Positions 1 to 5,089 of a DNA stretch of 5,089 nucleotides are shown in pieces (position 1 is the stretch's first letter; each line of letters opens with the position of its first letter). The DNA comes from Candidatus Parcubacteria bacterium. Its GTDB lineage: Bacteria > Patescibacteriota > Minisyncoccia > Phycocordibacterales > Phycocordibacteraceae. The DNA lies in NCBI GenBank assembly GCA_027310925.1, contig DAICZX010000051.1, forward strand, positions 1 through 5,089, written 5' to 3'. The notes beneath the pieces were generated by a model that ran no database searches, was not told where the DNA came from, and saw only the letters and a program-made list of their open reading frames with translations. Made by a program: the position numbers and the translations under genes.

Positions 1-1
1 C

Positions 2-190
2 ATTATGGTGTTCGTGAGTATCTTCCCCGTGAAAAAGGCACCGGCGGCGCTCGCATTTCTTGAGCGACAACGGCAAGCATTTTCTGATTATCTAAAGAGC
101 CATTCGCGCCTCTCACTTCCGCGCATTGATTTTCTCCTAGAGAACGGTGAACATTCGGGAGGCCCGGGAGGGATTCGCACCCTCGCATAA
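2..190 (+). CDS. Second, 5'-truncated copy of RbfA C-terminus, running into the tRNA gene
   Basis: This is an open frame from the window edge to a TAA at 188-190, so its 5' part lies outside the window. The first 51 or so residues match the C-terminal half of the intact rbfA at 336-653, from the strand before VFVSIFPV to LLENGEH: about 44 of 51 residues are identical, and about 80% of bases. RbfA is a KH-fold factor that binds the 30S subunit during 16S rRNA maturation. Of 27 differing codons I count about 20 as synonymous, so this copy diverged while under protein-level selection rather than as junk. The match stops at base 160, exactly the discriminator base of the antisense tRNA-Cys. The last 10 residues (GPGGIRTLA-type tail) are a translation of the tRNA's complementary strand, so the natural C-terminus was probably replaced. 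It may be a complete paralogue extending left, a duplicated fragment, or a strain-variant assembly join. Homology is certain; its status is not. Confidence 0.75.
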   Translation: MMVFVSIFPVKKAPAALAFLERQRQAFSDYLKSHSRLSLPRIDFLLENGEHSGGPGGIRTLA

Positions 191-231
191 CGGTTTTGCA
201 GACCGTCGCGTTGCTTCTTCGCCACCGGGCC
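160..231 (-). tRNA. tRNA-Cys (anticodon GCA)
   Basis: A full cloverleaf can be drawn on the - strand. The acceptor stem is 7 perfect pairs (231-225 with 167-161). The D stem has 3 pairs (222-220 with 210-208). The anticodon stem has 5 pairs (206-202 with 194-190) around loop CTGCAAA, with anticodon GCA at 199-197. The variable loop is 5 nt and the T stem has 5 pairs (184-180 with 172-168). The discriminator at 160 is U73, which with GCA is the known identity set for cysteinyl-tRNA synthetase. The 13-22 pair is A-A (219, 211), as described for E. coli tRNA-Cys, while G15 (217) can pair with C48 (185). Two elbow positions are unusual: position 18 is A (215) instead of G, and position 55 is G (178) instead of U. 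CCA is not encoded (CCC follows base 160). The gene is co-directional with rbfA upstream; its 3' end abuts the second rbfA copy. Confidence 0.97.
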
Positions 232-236
232 ATTCA

Positions 237-281
237 CTCAAGACATGTGATTTCCCAACAGAGGGAATCTCGTCCCTTGAG
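237..281. repeat. Imperfect inverted repeat between rbfA and tRNA-Cys
   Basis: Arms CTCAAG (237-242) and CTTGAG (276-281) enclose a second perfect 5-bp hairpin, TTCCC (252-256) and GGGAA (263-267), with a 6-nt loop. There is no T-run on either side in either direction, so it does not look like an intrinsic terminator. It could be a leader or processing structure ahead of the tRNA on the - strand transcript, or chance. The rest of 232-335 is AT-rich and holds no gene; I see no clear promoter for the tRNA. Confidence 0.3.
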
Positions 282-335
282 ATATTAGATAAATATATCG
301 CATTTTTATAGAGGATTCATAGTATCTCTTGATAG

Positions 336-653
336 TCATATCACACCCAAATGTTCACCATTCTCAAGAAGAAAGTCGATGCGTGGAAGAGAGAGGCGTG
401 AATGGTTCTTTAAATGGTTCGAAAACGCTGTGCGTTGTCGTTCGAGGAATGCGAGTGCCGCCGGTGCTTTCCCCACGGGGAAGACACTTACGAAGACCAT
501 AATACGTTCACCATGTGCTGTGCTTTGCGCATGGATGACCGTAATGAGCGATTCGGTACCAGCCTCGCGCGCGATGAATCGTGCGGCCTCGCGCGCGACA
601 ATCTCGCTAGCGCGACTACGCCGTGGGTTTCGGCTACGAACATCGGTACTCAT
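336..653 (-). CDS. rbfA: Ribosome-binding factor A
   Basis: This 105-residue protein is RbfA, the cold-shock-linked KH-fold protein that binds the 30S subunit near helix 1 of 16S rRNA and assists its late maturation. The N-terminal helix region (RRSRASEIVAREAARFIAREAG, about residues 11-32) matches the family's start. It is followed by a strand (SLITVIHAQ), the central strand MVFVSVFP (about 52-59), a helix (APAALAFLERQRTAF) and the last strand LPRIDFLLENGE (about 89-100). It is shorter than most RbfA (about 115-135 aa) because it lacks the charged C-terminal tail, which fits a reduced genome. The ATG overlaps the infB stop in an ATGA (653-650), so the two genes are translationally coupled and certainly one transcript; infB followed by rbfA is the conserved bacterial order. 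The stop TGA is at 338-336. Its 3' half has a diverged inverted copy at 2-160. Confidence 0.93.
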   Translation of the reverse strand: MSTDVRSRNPRRSRASEIVAREAARFIAREAGTESLITVIHAQSTAHGERIMVFVSVFPVGKAPAALAFLERQRTAFSNHLKNHSRLSLPRIDFLLENGEHLGVI

Positions 654-2119
654 ACCTCGTCAATGACAAAGGCGACAAGCTCATCGCCATACGTCGCGTT
701 TTCGCGTGCTTCGATCTCGGTGCCGAAGTCTCCTTCAGTTTTTATCTCCCGCACGTCCGAACGTGCCTGTTGGAGGTTTGCGACACGGCCTCGAGCGATC
801 TCAGTATCGTGGCGTAATATCTTCACGCGATCGCCAACAGTGAGAATGCCAGAAATGTGGCGAGCACCGAGAACTTGTTTTTTCGCTCCCGAGGAAAAGG
901 CTTTCAGCACCAGGGCGCGTCCAAGCTCTTTCTCGATTTCAAAATGAGGTGCACGTGCCTTAAGTAGCTCCCTGATCTTCGTTGAGAGTTCATAAATGAT
1001 GGAGAAGGGCAGGATGGTGATATCGTCGCGTAGAGCGAGTTCGTTTGCGATGGCATCGGTCGAAACATTAAAGGCGATGATGATACCATCCGAGGCATGT
1101 GCGGTCTTAACATCTGTTTCTGAGATACTACCAACTCCAGAAGAAACGACACGGATGGCCGCGTGCTCGTGGGTAATATTCTCCAGTTCGTGAATAATAG
1201 CATCGATGGAACCAGCAACATCTGCCTTTACGATAAGTGGGAGTTCCGTCATACCCTCAGCCGCGATGCTTCGCGTAGGTGAGGCGGAGGATGATTTTAC
1301 ATAAGCTCTCGCAAGGGTCTCCGCATTTTTTTTGCTCCCGGTTATACTAAAAAGCGATCCAGCCACAGGGAGTTTGTTGAACCCTGAAATTCGCACTGGT
1401 TCTGATGGACCTGCGTGATCAATGCGTGTGCCGCGGAAATCTTCGATGAAACGTATAGGGGCATATGCGTCACCTGCGACGACGAAGCCGCCAAGAGTGA
1501 GGGTACCATCCTTTATGATGAGCGTTGCTGAGGAACCCCGTTTTGGGTCTTGTGTGGATTCGAGCACGAAGCCTGTTGCGCTTGCTTGGGGGTCGGTGGT
1601 TATTTCCACCAGATCTGCCGAAAGGAGAACGAGGTCAAGAAGTTCCGATATTCCCTCACTAGTTTTTGAAGAAACAGGCGTATACGCGATGTCACCACCC
1701 ATACCCTCGATAAATATGCCGTGTTCAATAAGTGAGTTTTTGGTACGGTCGACGTCGGCGTTATTCTTATCAATCTTCGTTATGGCGACAATATAAGGGA
1801 TACCTGCTTCTGTAATCGCCGTAAGCGCATCCAATGTTTGCGGCATGACTCCCTCATCTGCTGCGACAACGAGAATAGCGATATCCGCAGCTTTTGCGCC
1901 GCGCGTCCGCAACGCTTTAAAGGCCTCGTGTCCTGGCGTATCAAGGAAGGTGACGGGACGACCATTGTGAAGAGCAATATATGCAGCGACATGCTGCGTG
2001 ATACCACCCGCTTCGCCCGCAACAACATTAGTTTCTCGGATGTGGTCCAGAAGGGAAGATTTCCCATGATCTATGTGACCCATTACCGCAATGACTGGTG
2101 GTCGTGTGATCCGTGCCAT
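650..2119 (-). CDS. infB: Translation initiation factor IF-2, short form
   Basis: IF2 is the GTPase that brings fMet-tRNA to the 30S subunit and promotes 50S joining. GTPase motifs in order: G1 GHIDHGKS (14-21), G2 GITQH (39-43), G3 DTPGH with the catalytic His (60-64), G4 TKID (114-117) and G5 SSK (150-152). Domain II follows (about 175-265). Domain III carries the family signature LIVKADVAGSIDAI (about 295-308), and the fMet-tRNA-binding C-terminal domain IV spans about 395-489. At 489 aa it starts only 8 residues before the first strand of the G domain, so the N-terminal domains of larger IF2s (about 700-890 aa) are absent, as is usual in CPR bacteria. Two departures: G4 has Thr114 where most IF2 have Asn, and the usual ECG motif of domain IV appears as DFG (464-466). 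The ATG at 2119 is chosen because the G-domain begins right after it; no strong Shine-Dalgarno precedes it. It overlaps rbfA by 4 bases. Confidence 0.97.
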   Translation of the reverse strand: MARITRPPVIAVMGHIDHGKSSLLDHIRETNVVAGEAGGITQHVAAYIALHNGRPVTFLDTPGHEAFKALRTRGAKAADIAILVVAADEGVMPQTLDALTAITEAGIPYIVAITKIDKNNADVDRTKNSLIEHGIFIEGMGGDIAYTPVSSKTSEGISELLDLVLLSADLVEITTDPQASATGFVLESTQDPKRGSSATLIIKDGTLTLGGFVVAGDAYAPIRFIEDFRGTRIDHAGPSEPVRISGFNKLPVAGSLFSITGSKKNAETLARAYVKSSSASPTRSIAAEGMTELPLIVKADVAGSIDAIIHELENITHEHAAIRVVSSGVGSISETDVKTAHASDGIIIAFNVSTDAIANELALRDDITILPFSIIYELSTKIRELLKARAPHFEIEKELGRALVLKAFSSGAKKQVLGARHISGILTVGDRVKILRHDTEIARGRVANLQQARSDVREIKTEGDFGTEIEARENATYGDELVAFVIDEV

Positions 2120-2123
2120 AGGT

Positions 2124-2151
2124 ATTCTATTTCATCACAAAAATCACTCAA
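2124..2151 (-). promoter_or_regulatory. Candidate infB promoter, possibly giving a leaderless transcript
   Basis: On the - strand, TTGAGT (2151-2146) and TAGAAT (2129-2124) are separated by 16 bases, a reasonable sigma-70-like pair. The -10-like box ends only 4 bases before the infB ATG, so a transcript from it would start at or next to the ATG and be leaderless. That fits the absence of a Shine-Dalgarno sequence but is only inference. The insertion-sequence end lies about 20 bp further upstream (2172), so any older promoter or upstream gene link has been interrupted there. Confidence 0.25.
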
Positions 2152-2171
2152 TTGCAAGTAAGTAAGCGTAA

Positions 2172-2193
2172 TGTTTCAATACCTTCGCAACAC
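2172..2193 (+). repeat. Left terminal inverted repeat of the IS (tentative)
   Basis: TGTTTCAA at 2172-2179 matches 7 of 8 bases of the outer right end; beyond it only the terminal ACAC lines up, with a gap. The repeat lies 22 bp before the transposase ATG at 2215, a normal distance for this family. Confidence 0.4.
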
Positions 2194-2214
2194 GTATCCA
2201 TTAAGATTGCGAAC

Positions 2215-3099
2215 ATGGCATGTACGAAGAACCCGCATCTCCCGAAGGTCCGCATGAAAGCCGTCCGGCTCGTGAAGCATCGAAAGTGGACTATTAGGAA
2301 AGTCGCTCGGCATGTCGGTGTCGCCGCAAGCACCATCTCTCGGTGGTGCAAGAGCCCGTGGGGCACTGGCTGGATTCCCATACCAACGCGTTCATCGCAG
2401 CCGAAGAAGAGTCCCAAAGCTCTTCCAGCAAAAACGACAGACGCCATCATCAAGAAGCGTGTCGAGTACTGCCGTTGCGGCCAGGTGATACACGAGATGT
2501 TGAAACGAGACTGTAATTAATGTTTCTCTTTCGTCAGTGCAGAGAGTGCTCTCGCACACTAGTCACCTCAAGAAAAGGAGTCCGTGGAAACGACCGAACG
2601 ATGCGATCTCAAGACCGGAAGCAGCGAGGCCTGGCGCGCTCGTTCAGGTCGATACCGTGCATTTCCTCCTTCCCAACGGCTCTCGTCTGTATGTGTACAC
2701 GTTCATCGATCCCTTCAGGCGCTGGGCATATGCAGAAGTGATAGAGATCATCGGAGCAGAAGCCAGTGCTCGATTTGTCCGGAGAGCACAGAAGACCGCC
2801 TCGTTTAAATTCGAGGTCATTCAGTCCGATCATGGGTCGTAGTTCTCGATGCGCTTCACACATCGCTTGTTGCGTATGAAATAGGCCACCGACATTCGAG
2901 AGTCCGCCAATCAAACGACAATGCACATGTCGAGAGGTTCAACCGGACACTTGAAGAAGAATGCTTGGACGAAGCCGTCCACACCATTCCAGACTTTAGG
3001 GCCGCACACAAGGTGTATTTGCCGTTCTATAACGGCGAACGATTGCACATGGGTATTAATTATCAAACTCCGCTTGAAGTGTTGTGTCAGAAAGCTTAA
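2215..3099 (+). pseudogene. IS481-like DDE transposase, broken by two frameshifts and a stop
   Basis: A complete transposase of about 295 residues can be read only by changing frame. Segment one (2215 to about 2511) has an N-terminal helix-turn-helix (about residues 14-43, KVARHVGVAASTISRW) that would bind the IS ends. Near 2512 one extra base shifts the frame to VSLSSVQRVL. Segment two carries the integrase core: first catalytic Asp in QVDTVH (2651-2653) and second in QSDHGS (2828-2830). The next codon, normally Glu, is TAG (2840-2842). Near 2880 a further shift leads to GHRHSRVRQSNDNAHVERFNRTLEEE, with the catalytic Glu at 2932-2934, and on to TAA at 3097-3099. Restoring the frame with one base leaves 34 residues between the second Asp and Glu, one short of the usual 35, so about 4 bases were probably lost there. 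IS3-type programmed frameshifting does not explain three separate lesions, so the copy is inactive. An upstream TTG start at 2152 lies outside the inverted repeat and is not favoured. Confidence 0.9.
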
Positions 3100-3114
3100 A
3101 AAGCGTCGCGCATA

Positions 3115-3134
3115 GTGTCAGTATCGTTGAAATA
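3115..3134 (-). repeat. Right terminal inverted repeat of the IS (tentative)
   Basis: Read inward on the - strand, this end starts TATTTCAA and ends GACAC, matching the left end at 7 of the outer 8 bases. It sits 16 bp after the transposase stop codon, as expected of an IS right end. Confidence 0.4.
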
Positions 3135-3162
3135 ATGTGTCGCTCCAGCTCCACAGGATAGA

Positions 3163-3228
3163 GGATGTTCGAACGCAATTTGGATTAACGGAAAGCCCTG
3201 CCAAAGCAGGACTTTGTCGAGAACATCC
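3163..3228. repeat. Two-part hairpin between the IS and the ice-binding gene
   Basis: Perfect 8-bp outer arms, GGATGTTC (3163-3170) and GAACATCC (3221-3228), enclose an inner hairpin. The inner stem is AAAG (3192-3195) with CTTT (3212-3215), one C/A mismatch, then CCTGC (3197-3201) with GCAGG (3206-3210) and a CAAA loop. The unpaired part is one-sided (21 nt on the left, 5 nt on the right). No T-run follows in either direction, so an ordinary intrinsic terminator is unlikely, although it lies between two convergent genes. It could be a folded small RNA, a remnant of another mobile element or a recombination site. The rest of 3135-3313 shows no convincing gene; it ends with a GC-rich stretch containing the palindrome GGGGCCCC (3293-3300). 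Confidence 0.5.
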
Positions 3229-3313
3229 AATTTTGTCGCCACCCTTGCTTTCAGTTTCGAAAAGTGGCTAACACATGACATTTTTCCAACCCGGGGCCCC
3301 CTGCTGATGCGAG

Positions 3314-5089
3314 TTATGGTAGCGTCTGAACACCGTACATCGTGGTGTATGAACCACTGACCGTGCCAATTGGTACTGCTACTTGCACAAGAACCTGAAC
3401 GTGCATTCCTGGAGTATTCGTCGAGAGATTCCCAACCATATCAAGAGCAGGAGATGAGTAATCATTAGCCGCAGTAATCACAACGGGGGTTGTGCTTGCT
3501 GCCTGTGCGGATGAGATCTCCATATTGCCCGCAACAGGAATCGTGCTCGAGGCAACTGAGTTGAACCAGTCCGCGAATTTCATAGAGAGATTCGGCTCAT
3601 TCGTCGGAACGGTGATGTTGAAGAGATAACTCCATCCATTTGCATACGTACCGTCTGCCGTTGCGGCGGTTTGTATTGGAGTGATAGAAGTAACCGCGAG
3701 AATGCCTTGCCCAACGGTTCCGCTAATACTTCCACTCGATACGGTATAGGTGAACTGAGCCACCGAGCTGGTAGCGCTCGTACCACCAGGCGTTGTGACG
3801 GTTACAGGAACCATCCCAGCGGTAGTGATAGCCGGAGATACTGCGGTAAGCGACGTGTTATTGATGATAGTGACGTCCGTCGCCGGAATGATTCCGAAGT
3901 CAACAGTCGTAGCGCCCGTAAAGCCAGTACCCGTGATAGTCACTACGTCACTTCCTGCGGTTGTACCGCTGGTTGGAGATATCGAGGAGACGACTGGCAC
4001 CGCTGGTGTTTCTACATTTGCGGCAGTCGTGAACTGCAGCACTGCACCGGGGTACCAGGTACCGCTAACGTCAGTCCATGCCGCGAAGTAATACGTTGTA
4101 CTTGGCGTCACTGCAGGAAGACCGGTGGCTGACGAAAGAGCTGAGGAGAACGTCGTGCTCGAGGCGATAGCTCCGAAGTCGGGCGTTGAGTAGACACCGG
4201 TTGGAAGTGTCGCGCTCGCGGTGCTGAAGGTACTGGTAGAAACCCAGAATGAATGCCCGATGGCGTCAACGGGTCCGTTCGTGCCGTTGAGAGTCGCGTT
4301 GGTCGAAGAAATGCCTGTAGCAGCGGTCGTGGAAGAAGGAGAGGAAGGGATAGTCACCGTATTCGAATCTAATGTAACCGCGGTTTGTGCTAGCGCTCTG
4401 CCGTTCAATTTCGCGCCGGTATTCAGCACAATCGCTGTCTGATCCAAGATATTTCCATTAAATACAGCCGTTGTACCGATGGTCGTCTGACCAGCTACTT
4501 GCCAGAAGATGTTCGCCGCCTGCGCCCCGCCGCTCAAGACAATGCGTGTACCGGAACTCACGATAAGATTCTTCGCTATCTGGAAAATCCAGACATCATT
4601 CGCACCACCCGAGAGCGTGACATCCGTTGGTATGGTCACACCGGTACCCCACTTATAGACACCGGGAGCGAGTGTCAGCCCTCCGATATTTCCAGCACCC
4701 AACTCAGTAACTGTAGGCGCTCTTCCTGCAGCATCTGTATATGCAGCCTGCATGTCGAGTACTGCCGTAGTCAGGTTTGCAGGGGTTGGGTTTGCATAGT
4801 CCGGCGCGTACACTTTCCCAGTTACCAAAGCCGAGGTAGAAAATGCGCTCGCTGCAGGAAGCGTTAACGCAAATCCAGTTATGTGAGTTGCGGTCGCCGG
4901 ACTGACTCCAAGATTCCCAAGAATAGAAGTGGACCCGATAGTTGAGATTCCCGCTTTTGACAAAATTACAAAATTACCCGCCGTTCCCAGGTTTACTGCT
5001 GCGGGACCTGCTGCGCCCGCTGCCACTCGCCCCATAATACCAAGTGTAAATGTAACGGCCCCTGTAGCTATTATTATCGAATTCTTATT
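3314..5089 (-). CDS. Secreted modular protein with DUF3494 ice-binding domain (5' partial)
   Basis: The frame is open from TAA (3316-3314) to the window edge, 592 codons, so the start lies just outside. An internal ATG at 5035 gives 573 residues (numbering used here), but the 18 codons before it form the start of a signal peptide: a basic NKN, then a hydrophobic run (SIIIATGAVTFTLGIM), so the true start is upstream. Residues about 14-230 are a DUF3494 ice-binding domain: VNLGTAGNFVILSKAG opening, a helix near 88-104 (VLDMQAAYTDAAGR), LAPGVYKW (122-129) and repeated beta-helix strands such as DVWIFQI, ANIFWQV and TAVFNGNIL. Then come a fibronectin-III-like module (about 235-337, ATLNGTNG to YYFAAW and LQFTT), an IPT/TIG immunoglobulin-like module (about 346-431, SISPTSGTTAG, VTITGTGF) and an unnamed C-terminal module (about 433-573). 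DUF3494 proteins bind ice crystals and some act as adhesins; which applies here cannot be told. The composition (Ser, Thr, Ala rich, no Cys) suits a secreted or surface protein. It is convergent with the transposase remnant, with no clear terminator. Confidence 0.9.
   Translation of the reverse strand, partial: NKNSIIIATGAVTFTLGIMGRVAAGAAGPAAVNLGTAGNFVILSKAGISTIGSTSILGNLGVSPATATHITGFALTLPAASAFSTSALVTGKVYAPDYANPTPANLTTAVLDMQAAYTDAAGRAPTVTELGAGNIGGLTLAPGVYKWGTGVTIPTDVTLSGGANDVWIFQIAKNLIVSSGTRIVLSGGAQAANIFWQVAGQTTIGTTAVFNGNILDQTAIVLNTGAKLNGRALAQTAVTLDSNTVTIPSSPSSTTAATGISSTNATLNGTNGPVDAIGHSFWVSTSTFSTASATLPTGVYSTPDFGAIASSTTFSSALSSATGLPAVTPSTTYYFAAWTDVSGTWYPGAVLQFTTAANVETPAVPVVSSISPTSGTTAGSDVVTITGTGFTGATTVDFGIIPATDVTIINNTSLTAVSPAITTAGMVPVTVTTPGGTSATSSVAQFTYTVSSGSISGTVGQGILAVTSITPIQTAATADGTYANGWSYLFNITVPTNEPNLSMKFADWFNSVASSTIPVAGNMEISSAQAASTTPVVITAANDYSSPALDMVGNLSTNTPGMHVQVLVQVAVPIGTVSGSYTTMYGVQTLP

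Larger units (their letters stand above)
2172..3134 (+). mobile_element. Degenerate IS481/IS3-like insertion sequence
   Basis: The element consists of one DDE transposase reading frame flanked by weak terminal inverted repeats. The left end is TGTTTCAA followed by a diverged stretch ending ACAC (2172-2193). The right end read inward on the - strand is TATTTCAA followed by a stretch ending GACAC (3134-3115). The outer 8 bases match at 7 positions. The resulting length of about 960 bp suits the IS481 family. I find no target-site duplication (left flank GCGTAA, right flank ATGTGT), which fits an old insertion or slightly wrong ends. The element lies just upstream of, and divergent from, infB. 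The transposase is certain; the exact boundaries are tentative. Confidence 0.6.

Noticed and set aside
414..947. 177-codon + strand ORF opposite infB and rbfA
   Set aside because: It is antisense to two confidently identified genes, and its protein is Arg/Ser rich with no family features; a shadow frame.
2840..2842. TAG read as a sense codon (reassigned code)
   Set aside because: It lies in a gene with two frameshifts as well, so a nonsense mutation is simpler; no other gene here uses in-frame TAG or TGA.
2520..3115. Separate small + strand ORFs inside the IS read as independent genes
   Set aside because: Joined in the right frames they give one DDE transposase; the other frames are overlaps or broken pieces.
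3163..3272. Integron attC site
   Set aside because: A hairpin plus a nearby GGCTAAC suggested it, but the RYYYAAC and GTTRRRY core boxes are not present in the right places and no integrase is seen.
3096..3281. 61-codon - strand ORF spanning the IS right end and the hairpin
   Set aside because: It crosses the IS terminal repeat and the hairpin, has no recognisable motif and no Shine-Dalgarno; its length is expected by chance.
3285..3313. Intrinsic terminator for the ice-binding gene at the GGGGCCCC palindrome
   Set aside because: The palindrome leaves no loop, and on the - strand it is followed by an A-run, not a T-run.
3671..4132. 153-codon + strand ORF, and others opposite the ice-binding gene
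   Set aside because: The - strand frame carries recognisable domains throughout; the complementary frames are low-complexity mirror translations.

Overview
The window looks like part of a small-genome bacterium of the Candidate Phyla Radiation (Patescibacteria, most likely a Parcubacteria-type lineage). Three things suggest this: an initiation factor IF2 reduced to its GTPase core and C-terminal domains (489 aa, no N-terminal extension), a very short RbfA, and a Ser/Thr/Ala-rich secreted ice-binding-type protein with modules that recur in such genomes. This is inference from gene content; no phylogeny was run. The standard code fits all genes, with no in-frame TGA in the intact genes.

Left end (1-335): a 5'-truncated second copy of the rbfA 3' end enters on the + strand and runs into the 3' end of a tRNA-Cys(GCA) gene on the - strand. 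A short intergenic segment with a small inverted repeat follows.

Translation block (336-2151): infB and rbfA lie on the - strand and share an ATGA stop/start overlap, and tRNA-Cys is co-directional downstream. IF2 (fMet-tRNA delivery, subunit joining) and RbfA (30S maturation) are a classic bacterial pair. The rbfA 3' end (345-503) and the left-end copy (2-160) form an inverted repeat of about 80% nucleotide identity flanking the tRNA. Most codon differences are synonymous.

Mobile element (about 2172-3134): a decayed IS481/IS3-like insertion sequence, with its transposase on the + strand, sits about 50 bp upstream of infB and is divergent from it. The DDE transposase can be read end to end only by correcting two frameshifts and one nonsense codon, so it is a pseudogene. 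Weak terminal inverted repeats can be seen, but no target duplication.

Intergenic segment (3135-3313): it holds a two-part hairpin and no convincing gene.

Right end (3314-5089): one long - strand gene, open to the window edge, encodes a secreted modular protein. It has a signal-peptide-like start, a DUF3494 ice-binding domain, a fibronectin-III-like module, an IPT/TIG module and a C-terminal module I do not recognise by name. It converges with the transposase remnant and has no evident functional link to the translation genes.

I see no CRISPR array, toxin-antitoxin pair or clearly new multi-gene system. The points most worth a second look are the inverted rbfA duplication at the tRNA, the altered elbow of tRNA-Cys, and the ice-binding protein.
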